Shown: positions 13,845 to 25,674, numbered from the stretch's first letter. The stretch is DNA of 64,000 nucleotides from Anoplopoma fimbria (GCF_027596085.1 NC_072462.1:20045421-20109420); one strand, 5' to 3'. Notes: generated by a model from the letters alone, not told the origin. Translations and numbers: made by a program.

Positions 13845-16401
13845 AAATACCGTTCCACCAAATTGAATTCGCAGCACGCTCTTCTGTTGTACCTTTTGAA
13901 AATATCACTATAGCCTGACAAACTGTTGTTACCTCTAGCCAGATGATGTTAGCTTTTAGCAGCATTGTGTTGCAGGCAATAAGGCCACTAGTGCTGCTAG
14001 CATCAGGTGTGTGTGCCTCATATCCAATACTGAGATCAAAAGAAGTATCCTGGTGTGTCTTAATTGAATTGAGAAGCATCTGCAGCGGGATTGGATCTCA
14101 ACTTTGAGTGTGTGTGTGTCCGTGCTGTAATTTGTGGATTAGGTGATTGGTTGGTGGGTGCGTTTGAATGCATGCATGTGTCTGCCCGTTGATTGAATTG
14201 GGTGTTCTTAAAGGTCTGAGAGGTGTGTGTAACATATTGTTATCTTACACTACACCTGTGGCAGCGAGGAGGCGTCTGATTGTGTGTACAGGTGCTGGAG
14301 TGTGTTTGATGTGAAGTGTGCACACCTCAGAAGAATCAGCAACACATGCTTCAATCACAAACATGCACGCAAGAGGGAAGGAGAGGAAGGAAGGAACGCG
14401 ATACCTGTGATTCTTTTTTATTGCAAAATCCCATCAATAATAAATAATAAGGGTTTGGGTAGTACCAAGAGTATAACATCGTAAAATAGAAAATATTTCC
14501 CCCAAAAAATATCCATCAACCAACTTCAGAAAATCTCACAGTGGTGATGCTTTTTTTTCATAACTCTTCTTTCGTCAACTACTATCTACTACATCTCTAC
14601 TACCTCTCTGTTTTTCACTGAAAAGCCAAAAGGATTAAATTCCTTTTTTTTTTTCATTTTTTTTTTTTTTTTTCATTTCTTCTTTAACTGTGCATTTCCA
14701 AAAGAAGGGAGAGATGGAGGGCTTTAAAAGATTTGGTCTTAGCGGGATTTCCGGGGGTGTTTTAAAAGGGGCTTGACTCCACTAAGTAGGTCCGCTAACT
14801 GCAATGCAATGTCCCAAATCCAGGAGACTTTGAACACTCATACATATGGGGCGGGGGGATATGAGGTTAAAAAGAAACATGAAATAAAAGGCTATTAACA
14901 GAAAGAGAGAGAGAGATGAGGGATGAGAGTTATTCCAGTTTCTCTCGTCCATCTCTGCTCTCCGTCTATCTCTCAATCCATCACTTTCTCAATTAGGAAA
15001 TGAAAACTCCGGCCGTCTTAAGAGCGTAGAGATTACTCTCTGACCCCGATGTGCATCATAGGGTAATTCACAACAAAATACCCCACTTTTTGACTTTTAC
15101 CGTAATTAAGAAAATTCAATTCACTTATGACTTTTAAACCATCTTATAGATCTTGAGCTTTGTGCAATACTCTTTACTTTTTGGAGGGAAATGCTTTGCT
15201 GATTTAACTTCTACAACTAAGGCAAAGTGGTAGAGTGCATTGATGTTAAAAGCTAGTGTATTAATAGTATAAGATTTCGACCTAACAATGCAGGAATCTA
15301 ACTGACGCTTTTCTCCTGTTGTTGGTCGGCTACTACAAGCCATGAAATGCAAGATCTGGGTTGGTTTTGCAGGGACAACTTTTGACAAATTGTGAATTTT
15401 TACAGTTGTTATTTCCCATGTTATAGTAGAAAACAGTTGGTGTATCACTGACAGTTTATTTAATGGATGAATACTGATTAATACAAGCACACAAGGACTA
15501 CTTCCTCTTGTGTTTCCCCCTTCTTCTGTTGCACATCCTCCGGAAGACAAACACTCTATTATTTAAACCCGTCAGCTGCACTGAGGAGGGGAAATCAACT
15601 TTTCTTTCCTTCTTTTGAATTAATAAATGAAAATATAATCTGTGTGTTATGTGTGTGTGGTTTAACAGTAGAAGGGGTCTGGTGCTCCGTATGTTCCATT
15701 TGCTCCCCTATGGAGCATGGAGCCCCTCCATCACCCATCATCTCCACACACGCACAATGCATGCGTGTTTGTGCTTCTATACTTGTGAGGACCCTTTACT
15801 GACGTACTGCTTTGTCTGCCTCGAGCCCGGCCTGAGGAGAGTCTGCTGCTGGTTGGTCCATTGACAACATTTTGTAAATAGCACTGAAGTTGAAGGGATA
15901 TTCTTTTCTTTTGCACTTTTTTTGTTTTATCCGAGGGAGTTGGATTTAGCATGCACATATCTTTTTCTTTGTTTGTTTGTTTCACCTAGGTCAGTCAGGT
16001 TATTTTGGCCTTGGTTCATCCTGAGCTACAGTTGATTGTTCCCATTTCCTCTTTTTGCAGTAATTAATTATTTCACTATAATTTTATTTCTGTGTTTGGT
16101 TTGGGAACCGCAGAGGGAACTTCTTTAAACTTTTGTCTTGAGCTTTCTAAGATTTTCTCCCCAAGAAAGATGACAAAATGAGTTAATTCAGCAAATACCC
16201 AAACATGACATGTTATTTAATGAAAGTTATTTTTAAGCCTAAACTTAACGAAACACAACATTCAAAGTTTGTCCCTCCTCATTGGCTCAGCGACACCAAA
16301 TGTGCATTCATCCTGGGGATGTTCTCCAGCGGGTAAAAGCCAACCCAAGATTCTCTCTTGTTTTGGAATTAGCTTTGTCCGCTGGCTGTTTTGCCTAGCT
16401 A
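13843..16401. other. Unique stretch with an uncertain 138-codon frame
   Basis: No gene is called. Poly-T blocks lie at 14641-14672. The minus strand of 15134-15550 is open for 138 codons without low-complexity sequence, one of the few such frames in the window. It has no domain, signal or splice context that I recognise and lies in AT-rich, possibly old repeat-derived DNA, so it is left uncalled. Around 13930-14080 and 14200-14330 the sequence is unique and of moderate complexity. Confidence 0.4.
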
Positions 16402-16640
16402 TATTACATTACATTACATTACATTACAGTCATTTGTCCGCTTTTATCCAAAGCGACTTACAGTCAGTAGTATATTACAGTATTATATCAGTAGTATATT
16501 ACATATCATTCTTCACACACTGATGACAGGCTTTGCCACCATCAGACTCTAACTAACATTCATGCAACATCCAGTCCACACCGATGGCAAGCCTTTAAGT
16601 GTCTGGGACACATGTTCCCACCATTTTGGAGAACTACCTT
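16402..16640 (+). repeat. Teleost interspersed repeat beginning (ATTAC)n
   Basis: Five ATTAC units lead into a very characteristic fish repeat segment, with CTTTTATCCAAAGCGACTTACAG at 16441-16463. Words such as CACACTGATGACAGG and CACACCGATGGCAAG further right resemble internal parts of fish repeats that carry the same start. The left 80 bases are confident and the right limit is not. I do not assign a transposon class. Confidence 0.7.
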
Positions 16641-17050
16641 GCTCTCCACTACGTCCCTTATTCTGGCAATGTTCCCACCATTTCCGATGGATGTATGCTA
16701 TCGATCTTGCACCTGGTCACTACATTTTTACAGAGGTCCAAGAAACTACCTAAACACAGCCGAATAAGAAAACACAGGCAGAGAGTCTATACATCGGATC
16801 TTGTTGGATCAGTAAACACTTACGTGTGTCATAAGGAAAGTTACAAACAACATATTTTGGTGTTTCATTTGGAGTGTCTCCTGTATGTCTTTTCTTTTTT
16901 CCAAAATCTTTTCAGGGTCATTTTGCATTGAAGGTCTCTGTTTGGCTGTGTTGTGTGAGAGGAGAGGAGAGGAGAGGAAAAGCGTTTTTGTAAATGTTTG
17001 AATTATACCGAAAAAGAAGTCAGAAGGAACAGGAAAAAAAAAAGAACTTG

Positions 17051-17058
<8 letters not shown>
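16641..17058. other. Unique stretch with GGAGA repeats
   Basis: No gene recognised. A short GAGAGGAGAGG pentamer-like repeat lies at about 16958-16978. Confidence 0.45.

Positions 17059-17145
<87 letters not shown>
17059..17145. repeat. (TG)n microsatellite
   Basis: About 43 uninterrupted TG units. Confidence 0.98.
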
Positions 17146-17146
<1 letters not shown>

Positions 17147-17582
17147 TGATGAAGTGGTCAGAAGTGGTTAGAGGAACAGTGGCCTCTTTATGCCCACAGG
17201 GTGAAAGAGCCAATGATAGCCTCTCTGCTGCTGCTTAGCTGATAACACATAGTACCACCACCTAATGTCCTCTCTCTCCTCCCTCACACCTTCTCCGTCG
17301 CCATCTCACTCTACTATCAACACTCGCTCGCTTACCCTCTCTCCCTTCCCGCTACTTATCTGTCTCGCTCTCCGTTTATTTCCCCCCGGCCCTCTCTCTG
17401 TCTCTCCGCCGCTCTTGTCTGCAGGAATGAATCAGACGTAAGAGACCAAACAAGATTTTCAACCCATTGCTTTTGATTAAGTGACTTAACACAGAGGTCT
17501 GCGGCCCGGCAATATCACTAATGGTCCGAAGAAAGAGAGATAGTGTTTGAGGGAAACGGAGAGAGACACAGAGGGAGGGCAG

Positions 17583-17584
<2 letters not shown>
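17146..17584. other. CT-rich then unique stretch
   Basis: A pyrimidine-rich block at 17265-17415 (CTCTCTC, CCCTC words), then unique sequence at 17430-17525 of high complexity that could be regulatory. No gene. Confidence 0.4.

Positions 17585-17618
<34 letters not shown>
17585..17618. repeat. (GA)n microsatellite
   Basis: About 17 GA units within a longer purine-rich segment that starts near 17530. Confidence 0.95.
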
Positions 17619-17622
<4 letters not shown>

Positions 17623-17986
17623 AGTCAGACGTGGGCTTAATCTCCCACAAGTAGTACCATTATCCCCGGCTAAAGGAGAAAGTGATTATGAACTTAAAAG
17701 GAGCTTTGCGCTCGTAGCTTTCTCCACAGCAAGTTTAGTTGGAGAATTACGATTGAGCCGGATTTAGATTCATGCAAATGCCTTTTTAAACAGAGGAGGC
17801 AGACGAGGTGAGGAGAGGCCCCTTGTACTGCAGAGAAAGACAAACCAAAGTGGCTCCACGCTTTCAGCACAAAGCTCACACTTAATCATTTTAAAGAGGA
17901 CTCATTTTCATTAGTTATCATGATCAAGTGCTGGAATTTTCTTAATAAATAGGCGGATAGTTTCCACTCAGAAATGACCTGGCAGG
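17619..17986. other. Unique stretch of high complexity
   Basis: No gene recognised. GC-balanced and free of simple repeats, including GATTGAGCCGGATTTAGATTC near 17752. It could be a conserved noncoding element, which cannot be judged without alignment. Confidence 0.3.
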
Positions 17987-18000
17987 TGCCTTTTTGTTCA

Positions 18001-18366
18001 TCCATCCATCTTCCGTAACCGCTTATCCAGTTAAGGGTCGCGGGGGTGCTGGAGCCGATCCCAGCTGTCAATGGGCGAAGGCAGGGTACACCCTGGACAG
18101 GTCGCCAGCCTATCACAGGGCTGACATATATAGACAGACAACCATTCACGCTCACATTCACACCTACGGGCAATTTCAGAGTCATCAATGAACCTAAGCT
18201 GCATGTCTTTGGACTGTGGGAGGAAGCCGGAGAACCCGGAGAGAACCCACGCTGACACAGGGAGAACATGCAAACTCCACACAGAAGGTTGTCCAGCCCG
18301 GGAATTGAACCCGGGCCCCTCTTGCTGTGAGGCGACAGTGCTAACCACTACACCACCGTGCAGCCC
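18001..18366 (-). mobile_element. tRNA-derived SINE, near full length, with target-site duplication
   Basis: On the minus strand the element begins at 18366 with a tRNA-like head. A box A-like segment (GTGGTGTAGTGGTTAGCAC) is followed by a box B-like GGTTCAATTCC at about 18303-18313, together the RNA polymerase III internal promoter. The body carries words common to fish SINE copies, such as CTTCCTCCCACAGTCCAAAG and GACCTGTCCAGGGTGTACCC. It ends at the left with short GGAT/GATG repeats, the usual kind of LINE-dependent 3' tail. It is flanked by 14-bp direct repeats, TGCCTTTTTGTTCA at 17987-18000 and TGCCTTTTTGTTTA at 18367-18380 (13 of 14 identical). These show target-primed insertion and a fairly recent date compared with other repeats here. 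The open frames inside it have no protein meaning. Confidence 0.92.
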
Positions 18367-18380
18367 TGCCTTTTTGTTTA

Positions 18381-18678
18381 GTTGATCTGTTTTTGTTTTT
18401 TTACATAGATCATAAAAAGTATTAAAATAATTATAATATTTCTTGTATTTTCATTTTTCCTGCCGTTCACTGGGACCCAGTGAGGAAGTTCATGAGCAGA
18501 TGAGCGTTTCTAAATTCCCCGTTTTGGGTTTTACAAGCAGATAGTTAATTCTACAAATGTTGCTTTTATGGAAATGCAAAACATATGTCGCTACTTATCT
18601 GATTTCCTGCAGGATATCAAAACAATTTGGGATGTGATCTCCGTGATGAAAGGATATACTTAAAACACCCCCCCCCCT

Positions 18679-18712
<34 letters not shown>

Positions 18713-19384
18713 CCAAAAAAAACATGGAAAATATATTTTTATAATCGTTTGTTTGCTGGAGATTGTTTTTGGATGATTATTTCAAAACCTGGAATGTGAA
18801 TTATCTGATGCCGTAAACGCATGCAAAACATGTTGCATGTTGTTGTTGTGTTATCTGTTAAAGGATTGGCTTTGTGTAATAATTCATTAGAGGACATATT
18901 TGCTTTGTTATTATCCTCTATTTTCTTAAGTGTTCTCCTTTAAGTTTATGGCAATTCATCTCTGGTACTCTGGTAGCAGTAAAACGCTTCAGTTTCTTTG
19001 TTACTGTCATCACAATCAACCTGAAATAAAATGAAAAGTAATGCAGTTCCAGAATCCACAGAGAGAAACTAGTCATGTAACAGGCCTCCCTCACAGGATC
19101 GAGAGACAAAAAATGTCAGACTTGAGAATGTGATGAGGTTTATGAGGGCCATTACAGGATTTTGGCTGCTGTGAACGGCATCGCTTAAATGAGGCAACAT
19201 ACTGAAAATGAATTTGGTTGCCTAAATTTCACTGTTATTGCTTTGTGCACCAGTCACAGTTTCCAAGAAAAATAAGTATTCTCCTGGTGAGGCGTGTGTA
19301 CGAGTGGGTTGTGAAAGACAATGTGTGTGTTCAGGTGCTTGCGCGTGAGCTTCGCACCTGCATGTATGTTTGTGTTTACATGTG

Positions 19385-19388
<4 letters not shown>
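18381..19388. other. Unique stretch with a short CA tract
   Basis: No gene seen. A C-run and CA tract lie at 18667-18709. The rest is AT-rich unique sequence. Confidence 0.5.
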
Positions 19389-19463
<75 letters not shown>

Positions 19464-19466
19464 TGT
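19389..19466. repeat. (TG)n microsatellite
   Basis: About 35 TG units with one TATG interruption near the right end, preceded by degenerate TG-rich sequence from 19322. Confidence 0.97.
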
Positions 19467-19649
19467 TCCTCTCTGCACATTAGCGGTAATTATAGTCAGT
19501 AATAACCCTAACGAGGAGAGAGGGACAGGCTGTGTTCAGAGCAGCAATTACAAGTTAATCAGCTACCATGTTGTTGGGAGTAATTAGGCAACGCTGTGAA
19601 GACGATTTAGATCTCAGATATTTACTGCTGCAGTGTGGGAGAAGGTGTG

Positions 19650-19650
<1 letters not shown>

Positions 19651-19707
<57 letters not shown>
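19651..19707. repeat. (TG)n microsatellite
   Basis: About 28 TG units. The 19467-19650 spacer to the previous tract is unique, with no gene. Confidence 0.97.
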
Positions 19708-19710
<3 letters not shown>

Positions 19711-20007
19711 TGAGAAAGAGAGATGGTTGAGATGCGTGTCTGTGGGTGAGAATCGCTGCAGTCTGGAGACTTTTTGAGGAGACGTTTTTTGTTCCTATAA
19801 GTCTACAGTCAATGCTGCTGTTTGAGCGTTGTTGTACTGTTGTGTGAGCTTTAGTGTTTTTTTGGGTGTTATTACCTTCTGGTGAATGTTAGTTGGCTGT
19901 AAGAAAGCCGACTGTTTGTCCGTATCATCCATTGCAAATTTTGGAAAAAGAACAAGCTAGCGAAGTCTGGTAATGCTGACGGTAGTCTGACATTTTTCTT
20001 TTTTTGG

Positions 20008-20120
20008 GAGGTTTATTTGGAAGGGACATTGCACATTGGTATAACATGTGCCAGAATTAGCCAAGAGGCAATTTTTCTATCTGTAGTCCCTGGATAGATG
20101 TTACAAAGTCACCGAAAAAA
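20008..20120. repeat. Decayed teleost interspersed repeat (AGCCAAGAGGC family)
   Basis: Contains the ordered words GGGACATTGCACATTGG, ATAACATGTGCCAGAATTAG, CCAAGAGGCAA and CTGTAGTCCCTGG, which mark an abundant dispersed repeat of fish genomes. Class not assigned. The right boundary is unclear and may extend to about 20260. Confidence 0.7.
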
Positions 20121-21750
20121 TGTAATATAAGATTAAGATTAAAATAAAAAGGTTATGCATTATTTACCCTTCACAAAGCATGCAGAGACAATTAAAGAAG
20201 ATTAAATATTATTATATTTAGAAACATCATTCAAGAAACCAGGTACTATAAAGACATGCAACACCGAGGCTCATAAAACAACACATTTGAAGCCTGAGAC
20301 ATCATGCAAATAAATGACTTGACTTGAATGTAAATATGCTGACTTTACTTTAAACAATAAGTGCAACCCAACAAGCCATGGCTAAGTAATCTTCATTTCT
20401 TAATTGCAGAATATGTCAATACACCAAAACGAGAGGTGACAGGGTCTGGACGGTGTCAGTCCACCTACAAACAGCGCAGCAGTTGTGCACACCGCTGTTT
20501 CAACCTAATTAGGTGTTAACGCGTTTCGGCGTCGATCGTGTGTCTGAGGCCTTTAATTGTTTGACTGGGAGGAGGAAGCTGGGAGTCAGCTCGCTGCCAA
20601 GTGCCATTTAGGCTGAGGTGCTAATAGCAGGGGTCTGACACTGATACACACACTTTAATTGTATGTTGTGTTAATGGGCCGCAGAGGAGGGAGGGAGGGA
20701 GGGAGGAGAGGGAGAGAGCAGATAGAGAAAGAGACAGAAAGAGAGAGACAGACAGACAGACGGGATCAGCCAATGACCTGTGTGATGCAGAGAGACTGTT
20801 CTGACAGCTCATTGCCCAGTGCTGTCAACCCTGCTGTTTGTGTGTGTGGTTGTGTTTGTGTACTTATAGTATGGAGATGAATATATTCTTAAATGCATGA
20901 TTAGCTAATAACACATCTTTAGATTATGCATCAAATTACCATATGGAATGTGTTTGTGTGTAAGCTTTTATTGATTTATTTATATTTAAAATATATAAAA
21001 TCTGGTGAAATGTAACATTTAATGACACAATAGTACTATTATGACTGCATTATTAATACATTTTATTTACAAAATATTCTTAAAGACATGGTAAGATGTG
21101 AAGAACCATTTGTCTCACCTATACACTAACCCAGCTTCAACCCTTATAATACACAAATGAATAATTTGGCACCAGTCAGATGATTGAGATTATTATCTCA
21201 AGCTTAAGTACTTCTTTAATCCAACACTTAAAGTTAGGAGGGGGAGCGTGTTTCCATTTCAAGATAATCTAGAAAGTAGTGAAAGATAAGGTAAATGTGA
21301 CAAAAAAAAACTAATAATAGTAAGGAAAAAATCTTATTTGGTATCAATCAATTCTAAATAGCAAAGGTAAAGTTGAGCATATGTTGTTCCAAGATTTATT
21401 TGAATTTCTAAGACGTTTCTTCTATGAATGTATGTTTCTACAATAGGAAAGTATGAAGGGACTCTTTATTATAATATTGAATAATGATCTCCCCACCCTA
21501 ACAAGATGACTGCTATCATTAAAGGTGACCAATAATCAGCTTTGCTTTTATACCAGCAATCAATTTGCAATAGCGTGTCAGGTATTTTATTTTCAAATTT
21601 GTATCGACAAATATCTGTTTTAAGTGTGCATGTGTGCACATATATATTTGTGTGTGTGTGTGTGTTTGGGGCGGAGCTGGGGACATAATTAAGCTGTCAC
21701 ATCGCGTGCTATCACAGAAAATAAAAAGAAGAAATTGTGTGTATGTGTGT
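20121..21750. other. Unique stretch, possible regulatory block at 20500-20640
   Basis: No gene. 20490-20640 is unusually clean high-complexity sequence with ACCTAATTAGGTG (a palindromic homeodomain-type core) at about 20502-20514 and TTTAATTG at about 20551. It is followed by a G-rich run at 20687-20704 and GACA repeats. 20880-21640 is AT-rich without features. Confidence 0.4.
20687..20704 (+). other. G-quadruplex-type motif
   Basis: Four GGG runs separated by single A residues on the plus strand (GGGAGGGAGGGAGGG). This fits the usual G-quadruplex pattern. Function is unknown. Confidence 0.7.
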
Positions 21751-22050
21751 GTCAGGGTAAATGATAGAGGATGGTTGGGATTGACCTCCTAATTACTGCA
21801 GCGGTGATGGGAGGAGAGACACGGGGCCAGAGGTTAATAGCCGAGTTGTCGGACAAGAAAGCTGAGCGGGGGACAAGGGGGGCCGATAGAGGGGGATGGG
21901 GGGAGGAGAGAGCAAAGGAGAGGAGGAGAAGGACAGATGCGGGTGTAGATGGCATGAAATAAATGGGGGGGATGTTGGGAGAGAAGAGAGGGAAGAAGTA
22001 AAGCAGGTGGACCAAAGAAGAGGAGGAAGGAGAGAGGGTTATCATGGTGA
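21751..22050. other. Unique block passing into G/A-rich sequence
   Basis: 21765-21860 is unique and includes CTAATTACTGCAGCGG. 21865-22045 is strongly purine-rich on the plus strand, with several GGG runs (GGGGGATGGGGGG at about 21891-21903) that could form G-quadruplexes. No gene. Confidence 0.45.
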
Positions 22051-23079
22051 GAAAATGTTTTTCATGCTTAGCGTTCGGAGATTAAGTTGAGTTCATTGAA
22101 CAATTATGCTCTTGGGAGGGATCGAACCACAACCCATCCATCCCAACAAGTCCTTTAAACTAGGTTGCCTTCCAAAACAACCTATAGTAGTGTTTTCTGA
22201 TCAGGTGCATCTGTGGTTAATGATTGGTTAAGCTTTGACAATAAAAAACAAGGAAAAAACACCTTGATTTAGATTAGTTTTGTGGCTGGGAGGAAATAGG
22301 ATGCAAACAGCAATATCCAGTGTCACAGTTGGATTCTTCGTAAACCTAACTGTCCACTCGGACCTCCGACCTTAGTGGAGATCCAGTCCAAAAAACAGCC
22401 CTGCGTTAAAACACCTTGGGTGGCTGTGTTGGTTTGGGCTGTGTTGTTTAAGGTGGCAGTAGGACAGTGAAATACAATCAGTAAGTGCAGTTGAAATACA
22501 AATAATAACAGTTTGCAATGCGTACAGGTATGCTTTTACATTACAACTCTGGGAAGTTATCACAGTGGCAACTATTCATCTATTGTTGTGGCAATTGCCA
22601 GCGAAACAAAGTACGGTTTTCACATAATCGGCAATGTTCGGCACTTGTATTTGATCCGCCAATGCATCACCTTGCCGTATGAAGTTAAGTGGAAGAAAAA
22701 GTTAACCCAAGTTATACTTTTTTGGTGGGCGACCCTACATTGGCAATCTTGCTGCCAGTCTAGATGAGACCTATGAAGTTTTGGGACACTGTAAAATCTA
22801 TTTCAATCAGCTGCATCAAGAAGTCTTTAAAGTTTTGTTTGCTTTATCTTGTATTAAACCAAAACAAAAATAAATCAAGCCTCTTGTGCTTCTCCAATAA
22901 ACATGCAACAACGACATTTGTTGCATGAGTCACCCCTTGTGAGAAAAGTTGACAGTCGTGAAACCACTGTCGATTCTCAAGCTGCTGCTGAGAATATCTT
23001 TATCTAGGCCATGGTACCACAGCAAACACTGTAGTTAACCGTCGGTGACTAAAAAAAAACAGTATTAATTTAGACATGC
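22051..23079. other. Unique noncoding stretch, nothing recognised
   Basis: Moderately AT-rich. No gene, RNA gene or repeat family that I can support. Confidence 0.45.
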
Positions 23080-23270
23080 TCCCTCCAAAATAAAAGCAAT
23101 TTCCCCTCCGTGTGTGGTACAGTTTGTCTGTTGCCTGAAGCGGTGAGAGGCGATTAGAGCGCCTGAAAAATGGGGGCTAGAAGAGAGAACCTCATCAGAA
23201 ATATGGAACGGCTCTCGCAGACAGACCAAGTGATACCCATAACCCAATTAAAATGCAAACGACTGAATGG
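23080..23270. promoter_or_regulatory. Candidate conserved noncoding element
   Basis: A block of high-complexity, GC-balanced sequence between AT-rich flanks, with CGATTAGAGCGCCTG at about 23151-23165 and CCCAATTAAAATGCAAACGA near 23243. Such islands in fish gene deserts are often developmental enhancers. This is inference from composition only. Confidence 0.3.
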
Positions 23271-24199
23271 GTATGAACTTCACAAATAAATCTGCAATGT
23301 TTCGAGATGGGTGCTGGAAAACAATAGTCCTTATTCAAATGGTATTTTCTGACGTACAGTTTGTGGTTATTTCTTTAGAGAAAATCTGTTGCGCTCGGGC
23401 CGATTCTCAATTAACATCAGATGTTTGACTACTTAAAACCAACATAAACCTCCAAGTCTCCAGAAATCTCTCCATTCTGTTCTAATTCTCAACAATCCAT
23501 TTAATGACCCCTTATGTCTTCTTTAAAAGCATATAAATTTGTCATGTTTCTCAACTCACTTATTCAGGTCGATCTGTAAGCATTTGTTCAAAGCAACTGG
23601 ATCCAATTGACAAAGTTGCCAGTTTGAATTTGTGTGCCTCCCAGTATGTAAAATGCTGCTTGAATGACTGAGAATCTTCATAAACTAAATCAGGTCTAAT
23701 AAAAAAAAATAAACATTGTAAGGTAAAAATTGGTATAAACTGCAATGATTCTTATTTCCAACAATAATAACAGATTACGATGGAAATATATATAAATTTA
23801 GAAAATTTACATTAGCGACATTTCGTGACAGTTGTTTCTTTACTGTAGATATGATCTACATTTAAAAGTTTTTGGTTCATTAAATAATCACAATAATAAC
23901 TAGATGATGCTGATTAGTATTGCATTTTTCATTTAAGTCACAAAGCAGGTTAAAATAACAAGTTTCAGTAAGATAAACAGTAAAAAAAAAAAAGACGCTG
24001 CCAGATATAATTATAATTGAAAACTAAAGACTAAACTGAGAATAAAATTGGTCAAAACTAATTAAATCTTTGCCAGTCTATGGTCCTTAGGCAGGGTGCT
24101 CCAAAATACTTTATCTTTTAAAAACAACAAAAATAACAATTAAGTTTTTGCCCTGGAATACAGCACATCAAAAGATAGCAGTGAACGTGTCGGGGACCC
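23271..24199. other. AT-rich unique stretch, nothing recognised
   Basis: AT-rich, with A-runs at 23700-23709 and 23983-23994. No gene or repeat family recognised. Confidence 0.5.
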
Positions 24200-24420
24200 G
24201 TACAAGAAACAGAGCCACGCTGCTTGTTTCAGGTCTCGGCCTGCCGTCTGAGAGAGAAGTGAAGTGAGAGCATTAACAGTCTGATTGTAAACATTATGGA
24301 AACACTGATGGTGGTGTTCCTGTTTGTAATTAATTACCCTGATTGATTCCGACTGCAGCTTGCTTTTGAGTGGCATTTCATCATGATGTTCTTTAGTTAA
24401 TACCCCCACTCCCCGCTAAT
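24200..24420. promoter_or_regulatory. Candidate conserved noncoding element
   Basis: Unique sequence with GTTTGTAATTAATTACCC and GATTGATTCCGACTGC, homeodomain-type AT cores within an otherwise GC-balanced block. It resembles an enhancer. No conservation data are available from one sequence. Confidence 0.35.
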
Positions 24421-24592
24421 AAGGCAACAATTAAAACAGTCATTTGCATCTAACATTATACCCTCTATTAGCTAGTGAGGGAATAACGTAGCTGAAGGGG
24501 GCACAGGTGGCTGAGTAAAGACACAAAACAAAATATGTGTGTGCGTGCTACTTGAACTCACTCAAATGTGGCTGCATACACAACATTACCTT

Positions 24593-24595
<3 letters not shown>

Positions 24596-24631
<36 letters not shown>

Positions 24632-24812
24632 TAGGGGAACAGGCAGTCTTGTGCACACGCTCAGACTTACAGGTTTGCGTCTGCACTGCCCCAAACTGAT
24701 TTATGGGAAATGTGACTGCCAGTTCCATGACCCTGCGACGGTACTCCATGTCCGACCCCTTGGTACCCTGACACACACACACACGCACACTCTCTCTCTC
24801 ACACACACACAC
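24596..24812. repeat. (CA)n microsatellite and a nearby CA/CT compound tract
   Basis: A pure CA tract at 24596-24629, then a compound tract at about 24771-24812 built of CA, CT and CA segments. The spacer is unique. Confidence 0.95.
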
Positions 24813-24848
24813 ATCACTCGTAGGAATATGAGTTGCCACACCAAAGAC

Positions 24849-24876
24849 GGGGGTGGGTGGGTGGGTGGGGTGGGGG
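24849..24876 (+). other. Very strong G-quadruplex motif
   Basis: Six runs of three to five G residues separated by single T residues on the plus strand. One-base loops favour a stable parallel G-quadruplex. It sits between a CA tract and a regulatory-looking block. Confidence 0.85.
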
Positions 24877-24904
24877 TCCACGGGCTGTCCTTGGGGCTGA
24901 TTGG

Positions 24905-25091
24905 CTGAGAGTTGTCAAACGATCACGGCTGCGTCGGCGAGCACGGGGCCTCTCCTTCCCCCCCTAAAATCAATTTCAATCAACGTGGAGACGCAATATT
25001 ATCAAATGTCAAGTCCACCGCGGCCCTCGGCCCCCTTCGCCGCAGCAAAAAAAATTATTCTTGACAGCCACTTGCCGACTTAATTAAGTGC
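24905..25091. promoter_or_regulatory. Candidate conserved noncoding element
   Basis: High-complexity block with CG dinucleotides and factor-like cores: CAATTTCAATCAACG at about 24971, ATTCTTGACAGCCACTT (TALE-type TGACAG) at about 25056, and ACTTAATTAAGTG at 25078-25090, a perfect 13-base palindrome around TTAATTAA. A 20-base A run follows directly. Inference from composition only. Confidence 0.4.
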
Positions 25092-25111
25092 AAAAAAAAA
25101 AAAAAAAAAAA
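25092..25111 (+). repeat. Poly(A) homopolymer
   Basis: Twenty consecutive A residues. No SINE or processed pseudogene body is seen to its left, so it is probably a simple repeat and not a retroposon tail. Confidence 0.9.
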
Positions 25112-25670
25112 GCGGGACGGGGCGAGAGGTAGGGAGGAGACGGTGGTGAAAAGGACGGAAGGAGGAGGGGAATGGTGGAGGATTAAGAGCCAAAATACCT
25201 CAATTGGTCAGTTGGCCTTTTTTGTTTGGTTGACTGTTCGTATTGACAAGGCCCTCAGAATGATAGCCTCACAGGGGAGCAGTCAGGGAAGGAGGGTGGG
25301 AAGAAGGGAGGGCTGGATATAGGGAGAGGGAAGGAAGGAAGGAAGGGGGAATGGAGTCAAAGGGGAGGAATATAGGGGAGAATTATGAAAGACAGAGTGG
25401 ACACAGGAAGGTAAGATTGGGGGAGGCATGAATGGATTGTAGGGAGGGATATATTGACAGGGTGAGTATAGAAGGAGACAAGAAGGGAGGGAGACGTTTG
25501 GGGAAGGAAACGAGGAGTTATTGGTGAAGAGGAAAGATGTAGAGAGGGAGTGTGACAAGAAAAAGTAGAGAGAGAAAGTGTGGAGATGGATGGGTTTAGA
25601 GAGGGATCGACGAAGAAATACAGGAAGAAGAATGGGGGAGTAAGTGGTAGTTTATTGACAAGGTTCTCCT
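25112..25670. repeat. Purine-rich (G/A) tract
   Basis: About 560 bases strongly enriched for G and A on the plus strand, with AGGAAGGAAGG and GGGAGGG words, broken by a less biased patch at 25190-25265. Its complement yields Pro/Ser/Leu-rich open frames that are compositional artefacts. Confidence 0.75.
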
Positions 25671-25672
25671 TC

Positions 25673-25674
<2 letters not shown>

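Noticed and set aside
18303..18360. Possible functional tRNA gene from the box A and box B matches
   Set aside because: The tRNA-like part is fused to a SINE body with target-site duplications and does not fold as a complete tRNA, so it is the SINE head.
25092..25111. Retroposon poly(A) tail
   Set aside because: No element body, target duplication or processed gene lies upstream; it is better read as a homopolymer.
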